A stretch of 64,000 nucleotides of DNA. Source: Nonomuraea sp. PA05. Lineage in GTDB: Bacteria > Actinomycetota > Actinomycetes > Streptosporangiales > Streptosporangiaceae. A program made the translations under genes and the position numbers. The notes under the pieces are model-generated. The model searched no databases. It was given only the letters and a program-made list of their open reading frames with translations, and had not been told where the DNA came from. Positions 1-8,629 of this stretch are shown piece after piece. The stretch is taken from the NCBI RefSeq assembly GCF_008086045.1, contig NZ_VSEY01000018.1, forward strand, positions 124,001 through 188,000. The letters run 5' to 3'. Each line of letters begins with the position of its first letter. The first letter of the stretch is position 1.

Positions 1-1431
1 ATCGACCGCGCGGTGGACATCAACGCGTCCAGGTTCGCGGGCAGCAACCCGGCGGCCAGGCACGCGCGCGGCCTGCAGTCGATGACGATCAGGCCGCTGC
101 GCGTGCACGTGCCGCCGGACGAGTCGTGGGTGGTGCTCACCTACGTCGGCCAGGACGGGATCCGCCGCGAGCTGAGCGAGACCTGGCGCGTCAGCGACAA
201 CCTGCCGCCGTTCGTGAACGCCGACGAGCTGTCCGTCGCCGCCACGGCCCAGGGCCTCGACCTGGGCGCGGACGAGATCTCCCGGGCGATCAAGCTCCTG
301 TACGTGCCGGAGGCCGTCACCCCGCGGGAGAGCCTGGGCGGCGCCGAGCTGACGGCCGAGCCCGCCGAGGCCGGCGCGGACATCCCCACCTCCATGCCCG
401 CCTTCTTCCGCGCCAGGAGCGTCGTCACCCCGTCGGGCACGTACGGCCACATCCGCGTGTTCAGCTTCAGCGTCAACGACCCGGACGCGTTCGTCCGCGA
501 GTTCTGCAGGCTGATCGGGCTGCTGCCGCAGAACGGGCTCGTCCTGGACGTCCGCGACAACGGCGGCGGGCACATCTTCGCCAGCGAGTTCCTGCTGCAG
601 ACGATGACGCCGCGCCCGATCGTGCCGGAGCCGACGCAGTTCATCACGTCCAACCTGAACCTGCGCATCTGCCGCCAGCACCAGGAGAACCCGTCCGGCA
701 TCGACCTGGGCCCCTGGTGCCCGTCCATGGAGCAGGCGCTGGAGACGGGCGCCGTCTTCTCCGGCGCGTTCTCCATCACCCCGGCCGGCGGCGCGAACGC
801 GCTCGGCCAGCAGTACTTCGGCCCCGTCGTGCTGATCACCAACGCGCTCTGCTACTCGGCGACCGACATCTTCGCCGCCGGCTTCCAGGACCACAAGATC
901 GGCAAGGTGCTCGGCACGGACGACAACACGGGCGCGGGCGGCGCCAACGTGTGGACGCACGAGCTGCTCAAGCTCCTGCTCGAGCTGCCCTCGCCCGCGC
1001 CGCAGACCCCGTACAAGCCGCTGCCGGGCGGGGCGGGCATGCGGGTGTCGGTCCGGCGCACGCTGCGCGTGCACGACCTGGCCGGCACGCCCGTCGAGGA
1101 CCTCGGGGTGGTGCCCGACTTCCGGCACCGGATGACCCGCAGGGACGTGCTGCAGGGCAACGAGGACCTGCTCGCGCGGGCGGGCGAGATCCTCGCCGGG
1201 CAGCCGGTGCGGCGGCTCGACGTGCAGGTCTCGGCGGCGCAGGTGACGCTGACGACCGCGCTGGTGGACCGGGCCGACATCTACCTGGACGGCAGGCCGG
1301 TGGCGTCGGTGGACGTGACGCAGCAGGTCACGACCGTGGCGGTGCAGGGTGCCGGGGCGGCGCACGTCATCAGGGTGGAGGGGTTCCAGGGCGGCGAACT
1401 GGTCGCCGCGCGCACGATCCTGCGGCCCTGA
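1..1431 (+). CDS. S41-family peptidase-like protein, 5' end missing
   Basis: The reading frame is open from the first base, so the N-terminus lies outside the window. The visible part ends at TGA 1429-1431. The S41 (tail-specific protease/tricorn-type) fold is indicated by YGHIRVFSF, the LDVRDNGGG strand-turn and the CYSATDIFAAGFQDHKIG block, whose Ser is the expected nucleophile. In classical C-terminal processing peptidases a Lys lies 25 residues after this Ser. Here that place is Gly (in TGAGG), so the Ser/Lys dyad is absent and the enzyme would need a tricorn-like catalytic set or be inactive. The C-terminal ~90 residues look like a small beta-rich domain. Substrate unknown. Family call is firm; activity is uncertain. 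Confidence 0.8.
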   Translation: MDRAVDINASRFAGSNPAARHARGLQSMTIRPLRVHVPPDESWVVLTYVGQDGIRRELSETWRVSDNLPPFVNADELSVAATAQGLDLGADEISRAIKLLYVPEAVTPRESLGGAELTAEPAEAGADIPTSMPAFFRARSVVTPSGTYGHIRVFSFSVNDPDAFVREFCRLIGLLPQNGLVLDVRDNGGGHIFASEFLLQTMTPRPIVPEPTQFITSNLNLRICRQHQENPSGIDLGPWCPSMEQALETGAVFSGAFSITPAGGANALGQQYFGPVVLITNALCYSATDIFAAGFQDHKIGKVLGTDDNTGAGGANVWTHELLKLLLELPSPAPQTPYKPLPGGAGMRVSVRRTLRVHDLAGTPVEDLGVVPDFRHRMTRRDVLQGNEDLLARAGEILAGQPVRRLDVQVSAAQVTLTTALVDRADIYLDGRPVASVDVTQQVTTVAVQGAGAAHVIRVEGFQGGELVAARTILRP

Positions 1432-1440
1432 CCGTCCGGC

Positions 1441-1465
1441 GGGCCCCGCATCGGGTGCGGGGCCC
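1441..1465 (+). terminator. Hairpin terminator after the S41 gene
   Basis: A perfect 10-base-pair stem (gggccccgca / tgcggggccc) closes a 5-base loop 9 bases after the stop codon. There is no T-tract, which is common for actinomycete terminators. It separates the S41 gene from the convergent regulator gene. Confidence 0.6.
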
Positions 1466-1531
1466 GGCGCGGCCGGGTGCAGGGTGATCACAACTCGAAG
1501 CAGGTGGACCGCCTCGCCGACCTCCTGTGAG

Positions 1532-2923
1532 CTAGGTCGTGAGGTCGCTGCCTGACACGGCGGTGTCCGCCTCGGCGACGAGCGGGCTGGCGCGGTACCG
1601 CTGCCAGGCCGCTCGCAGGCGGCGCAGCTCGTCGTGCACCCGGGCCGAGGCGATCAGCCGTACGTCGTCGCTGAGGCCCAGCGCGGTGACGGCGGCCTGC
1701 TCCGGGTCGCCGGCCCGCAGGTGGGCGTGCGCCGCCCGCAGCCCGATCAGGACGCGGGTGCGCAGCTCCACCGGCCGCCGCGCCGCCATGGACGCGGTGA
1801 AGTGGCGGGCGGCGGTGGCGTGGTCGCCGAGCTGGGTGAGGGTCAGCCCGATCTGGTGTTCCAGGGACTCGCGCCGGTAGTTGCCGAGCCACTCGGTCTC
1901 CGGCGGGGAGTCGGCGCGTTCGAGCTGGGTCTCGGTGCGGTGCAGCAGGTTGAGCGCGTCCCAGCGGGTGCCGGCCGCCGCGTGCGCCTCGGCGCGCATG
2001 CCGGTGATCCAGGCGAGCGTACGCCGGGGGCCGTGCCCGCCGAGGGCCGAGGCGGCGGCGTCGGCCAGTGCGAGAGCCTCACCGTCGTGGCCCAGCTCGG
2101 CGGCCTGCACGGCCATGCTGCGTAACGCGGTCGCGCGCAGCAGCAGGTCGCCGGCCTCGTCCGCGAGCCGTACGGTGCTGATGTAGTAGCGCTGGGCCAG
2201 GGCGTTGGCGCCCGCGTCCATGGCCATGTACGCGGCCAGGTAGCTCAGCTCGGCCGCCGCCGTGAACAGGTCGGGCCTGCCGCGCCCGCTCGCCCTGCGC
2301 AGCAGGGGTGTCACCTCGCGCGCCAGGTAGGCGGCGACGGCGGCACGGGCGTGGCCGCCGCCGTACTGGTCGTCCAGGTCGGCGAAGGCCGCGGTGGCGG
2401 CGCGTACGCGGACCACGTCGCCTGCGCCCGCCCGTGAGGCGCGATCCAGCGCGTTCGGTGCGGCGCCCGCCCAGGAGGGGCGTCCCCGTGTTTGCGGCGC
2501 CCCGCGCCCGGTGGCCAGGCCGGAGAGCGCGGCCAGCGTGAACGTGCCCGCCGTCAGCACGGTACGGCGGTTGAGCAGGTCGTCCTCGCCCACTGTGGCG
2601 AGCCGGGCCACCGGGTCGCCGTCCCAGGGGTCGTCGGCGGGCGGGGGGACTGCGGCGTCCGGCCAGCCGAGATGGCGCGGGGAGAGCTCCGGCCGGTTGA
2701 GCCTGCGGCGGAACGCCTCCACGGCGGCGTGCACCGCCTCGGGCCTGGGGACCGTTCCCGTCAGCCAGTGGCCCACCGCCGAGCGGTCGTAGTGCAGGCG
2801 CTCGCCGCTCTCTGCGGCGACGGCGTTGACGTGCTGCGCTGTGGCGGCGTGCGTCCAGCCGGCCTGCTCGATCAGTGCGGCCAGGGAGCGGTTCACGACG
2901 GGGCGGGTGCGCCGTGGCGGCAT
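1532..2923 (-). CDS. XRE-type transcriptional regulator with C-terminal helical repeat domain
   Basis: 463 residues from the ATG at 2923 (MPPRRTRP); reading further upstream gives only low-complexity sequence overlapping the divergent gene. Residues about 8-80 form a helix-turn-helix resembling the Streptomyces XRE group (LAALIEQAGW, then DRSAVGHWLTGTVPRPE). The rest is Ala/Leu/Arg-rich, alpha-helical and TPR-like, after an NRRTVLTAG segment typical of this family. Such proteins sense an unknown ligand through the helical repeats. It is divergent from an ATP-grasp gene and shares a 105-base region holding a 10-base tandem repeat, so it probably controls itself and that neighbour (inference). 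Confidence 0.8.
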   Translation of the reverse strand: MPPRRTRPVVNRSLAALIEQAGWTHAATAQHVNAVAAESGERLHYDRSAVGHWLTGTVPRPEAVHAAVEAFRRRLNRPELSPRHLGWPDAAVPPPADDPWDGDPVARLATVGEDDLLNRRTVLTAGTFTLAALSGLATGRGAPQTRGRPSWAGAAPNALDRASRAGAGDVVRVRAATAAFADLDDQYGGGHARAAVAAYLAREVTPLLRRASGRGRPDLFTAAAELSYLAAYMAMDAGANALAQRYYISTVRLADEAGDLLLRATALRSMAVQAAELGHDGEALALADAAASALGGHGPRRTLAWITGMRAEAHAAAGTRWDALNLLHRTETQLERADSPPETEWLGNYRRESLEHQIGLTLTQLGDHATAARHFTASMAARRPVELRTRVLIGLRAAHAHLRAGDPEQAAVTALGLSDDVRLIASARVHDELRRLRAAWQRYRASPLVAEADTAVSGSDLTT

Positions 2924-2928
2924 CTCAG

Positions 2929-2948
2929 CTTCACATCGCTTCACATCG
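2929..2948. promoter_or_regulatory. 10-base tandem direct repeat in divergent promoter region
   Basis: Two adjacent copies of CTTCACATCG lie 5 bases upstream of the XRE regulator start and 80 bases from the ATP-grasp start. The exact head-to-tail copy at a regulator-target divide suggests an operator, or slippage. I see no convincing -35/-10 pair in the 2924-3028 gap. Confidence 0.35.
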
Positions 2949-3028
2949 CGGTGCCCTCGACGATGCGCCGCGCGCAGAGCACCGTCAAGAGAGCCGGCGG
3001 TGAGGCAGGCGGACGACAGGGAGGCCGG

Positions 3029-4558
3029 ATGGCAGGCATGGACGAGGCGGCCCACGCCGACCGGGCGGCGGCGGAGGCGCCCCACGCCGACCGGGCGACG
3101 GAGGAGGCGGCCCGCTTCGACGGGGCGGCGGCCGAGGTGGCTCATGCCGAGTTGCTGGGCGCGCTGGCGGGCAGGCCCCTGGTCGTCGTCGACCGGTGCA
3201 GCACCGCCCTGCGCGCCGGGTACACCGGGCCCGCGCCCGTCGAGGCGCTGCGCCCCGCGCTGGGCATCGGCTGCTACGCGGCGTGGGATCCGGCGCTGCC
3301 CGGCATGGTCGTCGCGGCGGAGGAGCACACCGGCAGCCGTTCCGTGCCCGAGCGGCGCGGCTGGCTGCGGCGCGTACGCCACGAAGCCGCCCGGCACCTG
3401 GTCAAGCTGGACCGCCCGCCCGTCATCGCCACCGGCCACACCGGCGCCCAGCTCCAGGAGCTGGCAGGCCCCGGTGGGACGGTCGCGGCGATCGACCCGG
3501 GCGTGCGGGCCACGATCGAGGCCAGGCACCTGTTCGACGACCTGCTGCGGGCGGCGGGCGTGCCGGCCGTGGCGCGCATCCGCTGCGTGCCCGCCGAACG
3601 GCTGGCGAGCCTGGCGGAGCTGCGCCGCGCGGTCGGCACCGAGCGGGTGGTGGTGCAGGCGGGCGGCGTGTCAGGAGGGCGCGGCACGGTGATCGTGTCG
3701 GGCGACGACGACATGGCCAGGGCCGCGCGGCTGCTGGGCCCGTACCGGGTGGCGGCGTTCGTGGACGGCTGGCCGTGCGCCGTCACCGTGCTCAGCGTCC
3801 CTGACGGTTCCGGCGGCGTCAGCGTGTACGTGGACCGTCCCTCGCACGAGACGACCGGCGTCGGCGAGCTGGGCGTGGGCCCGCTGTGCAGCGCGGGCCA
3901 CGACTGGTCGCGCCCCTGGCCGGTGCCCGCCGCCGCGCTGCTCATCGAGTGCGCCGAGCGCGTCGCGGTCTGGGGCTGGCGCAGGTACGGCGTCGCGGGG
4001 CTGTTCAGCCTGCGCGCTCTGATCACGCCGGGCGAACGGGTCTACCTGTCGGCCATCCGGTGGCACTGCGACGAGAGCACCGAGGTGTCGGCGGTCAACC
4101 AGCAGGCCGTCGGCGTGCCCCCGTTCGTGCTGGCCCATCTCGTGGTGATGCTGGGCGGGCGGGTGAGCTGGCTGGCGGATCCGCAGGAGTTCAACCACGT
4201 CAGCCTGCTGCGCGCCACCCAGCGCGGCGGGCCCTTCTCGCTGCGGGTACGGCTGCGCGGCGGCTCCGCCGTACGGATCGCGGCCGGGCGCGGGCCAGGC
4301 GTCTACCGGCTGGACCGCGACGACCGCCCGGTGTGGGTCCGCCGCGCCGCCCACCCGGCGGAGGCCCGTGCCGACCAGGGCGAGTTCCTGCTCGCCGACC
4401 TGCCGTCGGCGGACGTGGTCTGCCACCCCGGCGCGGACCTGGCCACCGTCGAGGCCGTCACGGACGGCGCCACGCAGCCCTTCCACGGCCCGGCCAGCGC
4501 GTCGCCGTTCACGCGCCGGGTGGCGGCGGCCGTCGAACGCCTCTGCGTCGCCGAGTGA
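3029..4558 (+). CDS. ATP-grasp-like protein, function unknown
   Basis: 509 residues from ATG 3029 with GGGAGG 5 bases before it (a second ATG lies at 3038). The first ~45 residues are a degenerate Ala/Glu repeat (HADRAAAEA, HADRATEEA). Residues ~60-330 resemble an ATP-grasp fold: a Rossmann-like start (RPLVVVDRC), an early helix-strand region, a Gly-rich loop VSGGRGTVIVSG in the ATP-binding position, and a late GVAGLFSL...GERVYLSAI block aligning with the metal-binding end of ATP-grasp enzymes. In active members that end usually reads E-I-N-P-R; here it is A-I-R-W-H-C-D-E-S-T, so metal ligands look replaced. It probably belongs with the divergent XRE regulator. Substrate unknown; a degenerate or non-ligase role is possible. 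Confidence 0.6.
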   Translation: MAGMDEAAHADRAAAEAPHADRATEEAARFDGAAAEVAHAELLGALAGRPLVVVDRCSTALRAGYTGPAPVEALRPALGIGCYAAWDPALPGMVVAAEEHTGSRSVPERRGWLRRVRHEAARHLVKLDRPPVIATGHTGAQLQELAGPGGTVAAIDPGVRATIEARHLFDDLLRAAGVPAVARIRCVPAERLASLAELRRAVGTERVVVQAGGVSGGRGTVIVSGDDDMARAARLLGPYRVAAFVDGWPCAVTVLSVPDGSGGVSVYVDRPSHETTGVGELGVGPLCSAGHDWSRPWPVPAAALLIECAERVAVWGWRRYGVAGLFSLRALITPGERVYLSAIRWHCDESTEVSAVNQQAVGVPPFVLAHLVVMLGGRVSWLADPQEFNHVSLLRATQRGGPFSLRVRLRGGSAVRIAAGRGPGVYRLDRDDRPVWVRRAAHPAEARADQGEFLLADLPSADVVCHPGADLATVEAVTDGATQPFHGPASASPFTRRVAAAVERLCVAE

Positions 4559-4581
4559 GCGGTACTGCCCGGCCGACGTGA

Positions 4582-5805
4582 TCAGCGCAGGCCGATGGCG
4601 CTCTCCCAGAACCAGTTCCACCGGATCTCGTCGCGGAAGCGAGCCGCGCCCGCCTCGTACAACACGCCGATCGCGCCGTTGCCGAGGAGCGTCATGTCGG
4701 AGTAGCCGGCGTGGTCCGCGTCGATCCGCACCCCCGCGTTGCCGGTGCTGCCGTCGTAGCCGCGCCAGGTCGCGCCCTCGTCGAAGGACGATCGCACGTT
4801 CATCCCGACCGGATTGTTGTTCGTCTTGGGGGTGGCGGGCGCCGACAGCAGGATGCGGGTGTACGGGCCGCCGTCCCAGCGCTGGCGGAGCAGGGCGGGG
4901 TGGGTCGGCGGGGCGGTGACGGCGTTGTCGGCGCGGAAGTCGCCGTCGAAGGTCAGCCCGCCGTCGCTGCTGACGCCCCGGGCCAGGCCGTGGACGGAGG
5001 TCTGGTCGTCGGGGACGGCGCCGTTGCGGGCGATCACCAGGATGCTGCCGTCGGTCCGCTCGACCAGCGTCTGCTCGCCCAGCTTGAGCACGGTCTTGTC
5101 GTACGTGGCGGTCGCGCCGATCCGCCAGGAGGCGCCGTGGTCGTCGCTGTGGACGAGCCGCACGCTCTGCCGGTTGCCCACGGCGAAGTAGACGGGCACG
5201 ACCAGTCGTCCGGCGTGGGCGCCGCGCGTGAGCTGGATCCCGTGCCCGGGTCCTGTCGCGAACCAGTCACCCGCCCCCGCCGGTGCCTTGATGTCGGCGG
5301 ACAGGTCGCGCGGCGCCGACCACGTACGCCCGTCGTTGGTGCTGACCTGCACCTTCGGAACGCGGGGCGTGGTCTGGGTCGCGGTCGGCTCGGAGGTCGT
5401 GAACAGGAACACCGATCCGGACGAGTCGGCCACCACGGTCGCGTTCCCCTGGAGGGCCGCCCCCGCCGTGCTCGCCAGGACGGTTCTGCTCGCCTCCCAG
5501 GTGACGCCGTTGTCGGTGGAGCGGCGCATCACGACGTCGAAGGCGCCGTGGTCGGCGCAGTTGTTCCTGTTGCGCCGCTCGGCGAAGGCGAGCAGCACGT
5601 CGTTTCTCGTCTTGACGACGGCCGGGAGCCGGTAGCAGGTGGTGACTGTCGCGCCGGTGGCCGGGTCGGTGCTGGTGTACTGCTTCCACAGGGTCTGCTT
5701 GTGCCAGGTGTGGGTGGGCGGCTGAGCCGCCGCGGCCGGCGTGGCCGTGACCAGGACGGCCGCGACGGCGCCGATCGCGGCGCCCAGCGTGCGTAATCTC
5801 CGCAT
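4582..5805 (-). CDS. Secreted exo-alpha-sialidase (BNR/Asp-box family)
   Basis: 407 residues with a typical signal peptide: Arg-rich start, hydrophobic core (AAIGAVAAVLV), cleavage near TPAAAA. The mature protein starts a six-bladed sialidase propeller: the RLPAVV segment supplies an Arg of the substrate triad, and Asp-boxes follow (STDNGVTWE, STNDGRTWS, SDDHGASWR, SSDGGLTFD, SFDEGATWR). The late YEAG and RFRDEIRW stretches fit the catalytic Tyr/Glu and Arg region. It would release terminal sialic acids from glycans outside the cell. Shine-Dalgarno AAGGGAGG lies 5 bases before the ATG. It stands alone; no sialic acid uptake genes are adjacent. Convergent with the ATP-grasp gene. Confidence 0.88.
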   Translation of the reverse strand: MRRLRTLGAAIGAVAAVLVTATPAAAAQPPTHTWHKQTLWKQYTSTDPATGATVTTCYRLPAVVKTRNDVLLAFAERRNRNNCADHGAFDVVMRRSTDNGVTWEASRTVLASTAGAALQGNATVVADSSGSVFLFTTSEPTATQTTPRVPKVQVSTNDGRTWSAPRDLSADIKAPAGAGDWFATGPGHGIQLTRGAHAGRLVVPVYFAVGNRQSVRLVHSDDHGASWRIGATATYDKTVLKLGEQTLVERTDGSILVIARNGAVPDDQTSVHGLARGVSSDGGLTFDGDFRADNAVTAPPTHPALLRQRWDGGPYTRILLSAPATPKTNNNPVGMNVRSSFDEGATWRGYDGSTGNAGVRIDADHAGYSDMTLLGNGAIGVLYEAGAARFRDEIRWNWFWESAIGLR

Positions 5806-5863
5806 GTGTGCCTCCCTTTCGCGGTCATGATCCCCGCGCCGGGCGTCGCGATCAACGTTCTGC

Positions 5864-6547
5864 TCAATAACCCACCGTGAAGCGCCGCTGCACGTGCCGG
5901 GGCAGCTCGGCCTCGTCGAGGATGGCGACGGCCAGGTCCTCGGCGGAGATGTCGCTGGTGCCGTCCTCGCGGACCAGCAGCCGGTCGCCGCCCACCCGGA
6001 ACCTGCCGGTGCGGGTGCCGGGGTCGACGCGGGCCGCCGAGGGGCTGAGGTAGGTCCAGTTGCGGTTGGACAGGCGGTAGAGCGCCAGCGCCTCGCGGTG
6101 GGCCAGCACGACCTTGATGTACTCCGCGGGGACGCCGAGAAGTTCCGGCAGCCCTTCGGCGAAGCCCTCGGCGTCGGCCACCTGCAGCCCGGGGCGTACC
6201 TCGAGGCTGCCCGCGCCGCCGACGACGATCAGCCTGGCGGCGGGTTGCGACTCCAGCGCCTCCAGCAGCGACCGGGCGGTGGCGGGCAGCACGTGGGCGT
6301 TGGCGATCGTGTCGGGGACGTCGCGTCCGGCGTTGAGCGCGTTCACGACGACGTCCAGGCCGGTGATGGCGCTCGTCACGCCGGGAACGTCCAGGACGTC
6401 GGCGACCTGCCAGGCGATCTCGCCCGTCTCGGCGGGAAAGCGGGAGGCGTCCCTGGTGAACGCGGTGACGTGGTGGCCCCGCCGCACCGCTTCCGCGACG
6501 ACGCGCGACCCGATGACACCCGTGGCTCCGAACACTCCCATGCGCAT
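5864..6547 (-). CDS. NAD(P)H-binding atypical SDR (NmrA/YwnB-like)
   Basis: 227 residues from ATG 6547 with TGAGGAG upstream. The N-terminal FGATGVIGSRVV motif is the dinucleotide-binding loop of NAD(P)-binding atypical short-chain dehydrogenases; VVGGAGSLEV and NWTYLSPSA match the YwnB/NmrA-like subgroup. These proteins often act as redox sensors or quinone/aldehyde reductases; no substrate can be inferred. The gene is divergent from a TetR regulator across an 81-base region with a near-consensus promoter overlapped by three repeats, so repression by that TetR protein is very likely. Confidence 0.85.
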   Translation of the reverse strand: MRMGVFGATGVIGSRVVAEAVRRGHHVTAFTRDASRFPAETGEIAWQVADVLDVPGVTSAITGLDVVVNALNAGRDVPDTIANAHVLPATARSLLEALESQPAARLIVVGGAGSLEVRPGLQVADAEGFAEGLPELLGVPAEYIKVVLAHREALALYRLSNRNWTYLSPSAARVDPGTRTGRFRVGGDRLLVREDGTSDISAEDLAVAILDEAELPRHVQRRFTVGY

Positions 6548-6569
6548 GACGCACTCCTCAAAGCTATTC

Positions 6570-6627
6570 ACTGAACGGCGTGTAGTAACTGAACGCCGAT
6601 TAGACACTGAACCCGGTAAGGTGTCAA
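6570..6627. promoter_or_regulatory. Promoter and three-repeat operator between SDR and TetR genes
   Basis: Reading the minus strand toward the SDR gene: TTGACA (6622-6627), a 17-base spacer and TCTAAT (6599-6604), an excellent sigma-70-type promoter. On the plus strand ACTGAAC recurs at 6570, 6588 and 6606, exactly 18 bases apart; the third copy lies within the spacer and the first two just downstream of the -10. CGGCG/CGCCG arms also flank the middle copy. Binding here would block RNA polymerase, as expected of TetR autoregulation and control of a divergent gene. Confidence 0.7.
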
Positions 6628-6628
6628 C

Positions 6629-7336
6629 GTGGTCGAAGGCAGCAGGCGAGAGCGGCTCAGGGCCCAGACGGTCCAGGAGATCAAGGAGACCGCCATGGCA
6701 CTGCTGGCCGAGGGCGGGCCAGGCGCGGTCACGCTGCGCGCCATCGGCCGGCGGATGGGGATGACGGCCGGAGCGCTCTACGGCTACTACGCCACCCGCG
6801 ACGACCTGCTCACGTCGCTCATCGACGACGTCTACACCGCGCTCATGGACGAGATCGACAAGGCCTGCGACGCCGTGCCCGCCGATGACGCGGCGGGGCG
6901 GCTGATGGCGTGGGCGCGGACGTTCCGGGCGTGGGCCACCGGCAATCCCGAGGGGTTCCGGCTCGTCTACGGGGAGCCGGTCCCCGACTACCGGCCGCCG
7001 CCCGGCGGGCCCGCCCCGGAGGCCGCGCGGCGTGCGTGCGCGGGGCTGGTGTCGCTGGTGGCCGCCGCCTGGCCGTACGCGGGCGAGCGGTCGCGTGCGG
7101 AGCAGCACGACTGGTCGGACTTCGGGCCGGGGCTCGCCGACGAGGTGCGGGCCTCCCATCCCGGGCTGCCGCCTGCCGCCGTGGCGGTGGCGCTGCGGGT
7201 GTGGGGGCGGATGCACGGGCTGGTGGCGCTGGAGGTGCACGGGCATCTGCGGGCGCAGGCGCGGCATCCGGAGAAGCTGTACCGGGAGGAGATGCGCGAG
7301 CTCGTCGCGTCGCTGGGGCTGCCTGCCGGGGGGTGA
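6629..7336 (+). CDS. TetR/AcrR-family transcriptional regulator
   Basis: 235 residues from GTG 6629. Residues ~15-60 are a TetR helix-turn-helix (AMALLAEGGPGAVTLRAIG then MTAGALYGYYATRDDLL). The C-terminal ligand domain contains the WARTFRAWATGNPEGFRLVYG segment split by several family members with a WHG-type C-terminus. Divergent from the NAD(P)H-binding protein, with three ACTGAAC repeats between them, so it most likely represses that gene and itself. Ligand unknown. Confidence 0.85.
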   Translation: MVEGSRRERLRAQTVQEIKETAMALLAEGGPGAVTLRAIGRRMGMTAGALYGYYATRDDLLTSLIDDVYTALMDEIDKACDAVPADDAAGRLMAWARTFRAWATGNPEGFRLVYGEPVPDYRPPPGGPAPEAARRACAGLVSLVAAAWPYAGERSRAEQHDWSDFGPGLADEVRASHPGLPPAAVAVALRVWGRMHGLVALEVHGHLRAQARHPEKLYREEMRELVASLGLPAGG

Positions 7337-7345
7337 GTGGTCAGG

Positions 7346-8629
7346 TCAGGGGGTGGCGAGGGTGCGGGCCAGGGACTCCAGGGTGTCCGGCGGGGTGCCC
7401 GGCGGCGGGGAGACGCGCAGCACCGGCTCGCGCAGGTGCAGCGGGGCGCGCGCCGTGGGGACGACGCCGACCAGCAGGGACGCCCGCGCCGCGCGGGCGG
7501 CGGCCCGCTCGGCCGTGTCACCGGGCGGTGGGACGAGCGTGACCAGGGCCGAAGGCTCGTCGAGCGGCTCAGCCACCCGCCAGCCGCCCGCCCCGTCGAG
7601 CAGGCCGCGCGCCGTGCGTCCCAGATCGGCCAGCTGGGCGTGGACGGCGGACGGGCCGAGCTCGTGGTGCTCCAGAACCGCCGCGCCGAGGCCCGCCCTG
7701 GTGGCGATGGGGCCCTCCGAGCTCTCGTAACGCGCCGCCCCCTCAACCGGCGCGACCTCGCCGCCGTCCAGCGACGGGTCGCCCCAGAGGTGGCCGCTGA
7801 GGGTGGGGGCGGGGGCGTCCATGGCGGGGGTCAGGCCGGGGACGATCAGGAAGCCGACGCCGCGCGGGCCGGCCAGCCACTTGCGGGAGGTGCCGACGTA
7901 GGCGGTGGCTCCCGTGCCGCGTGCGTCCACGTGGCCCAGGGACTGGCAGACGTCCAGGACGAACGGCACCCCGGCCTGCCCGCACAGTGCGCCGATCTCG
8001 GCTGCCGGTTGGACGACGCCGTGGTGGGAGCCGACGTGCGAGACGATCACCAGGTCGAGGCCTGCGGCGAGCCTGGTCCGTACGGCGTCCGGGTCGATGC
8101 GGGAGTCGCCGTCCACGGGGAGTTCGACGAGGTGCCAGCCGCGTCGGGGGGCCAGGTGGCGCAGGAGCATCAGCGTGCTGCCGTACTCGGTGGGAGCGCA
8201 CCCGATGCGGGCGCCGGGGCCGAGCCGCCAGCCGCCCAGCAGCGCCGCCATCGCCGCCGTCCCGCTCTCCAGGAACGCCACCCGCCCCGGCCCGCCACCC
8301 GGCCCGCCATCGACGAGGGCGGCGAGGGCGGAGCGGGCGGGGGTGAGGTCGGGGACGGCGCCGTAGCCGCCACGCTCGCGTTCCAGCCGCAGGTGGGCCG
8401 TCATCACGTCGAGCACCCGATCGCTGGGCACGTTGCACCCGGCCGCGTCGAGGTGCCCCACCGGCGTCACCGTCCGCGCCGCCCGCCACGCCTCGGCCAC
8501 GCGCGTCCGTCCCGCCTCCGCAGCCCGCCTCCTTCCGGCTGCCGCGCCGGAGACAGGCGCCGAACCAGAGGCGGGCACCGCACCGGAGCCAGGCCTCGCA
8601 CCGGAGGCGGGCGTGGCGCGCGGGTTCAC
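7346..8629 (-). CDS. egtE: Ergothioneine biosynthesis PLP-dependent C-S lyase EgtE
   Basis: 427 residues, fold-type I class V aminotransferase-like. EgtE cleaves hercynylcysteine sulfoxide to ergothioneine, pyruvate and ammonia. The PLP Lys lies in TSRKWLAGPRGVGF; AAGCNVPSDRVLD near the start and DVCQSLGHVD (cofactor Asp) fit the family. It is the last of five co-directional egt genes in A-B-C-D-E order; its GTG overlaps the egtD stop (GTGA). The first ~35 residues are a low-complexity Ala/Pro/Gly/Ser run not normal for the family, so the true start may be internal, although the overlap favours 8629. Confidence 0.9.
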   Translation of the reverse strand: MNPRATPASGARPGSGAVPASGSAPVSGAAAGRRRAAEAGRTRVAEAWRAARTVTPVGHLDAAGCNVPSDRVLDVMTAHLRLERERGGYGAVPDLTPARSALAALVDGGPGGGPGRVAFLESGTAAMAALLGGWRLGPGARIGCAPTEYGSTLMLLRHLAPRRGWHLVELPVDGDSRIDPDAVRTRLAAGLDLVIVSHVGSHHGVVQPAAEIGALCGQAGVPFVLDVCQSLGHVDARGTGATAYVGTSRKWLAGPRGVGFLIVPGLTPAMDAPAPTLSGHLWGDPSLDGGEVAPVEGAARYESSEGPIATRAGLGAAVLEHHELGPSAVHAQLADLGRTARGLLDGAGGWRVAEPLDEPSALVTLVPPPGDTAERAAARAARASLLVGVVPTARAPLHLREPVLRVSPPPGTPPDTLESLARTLATP

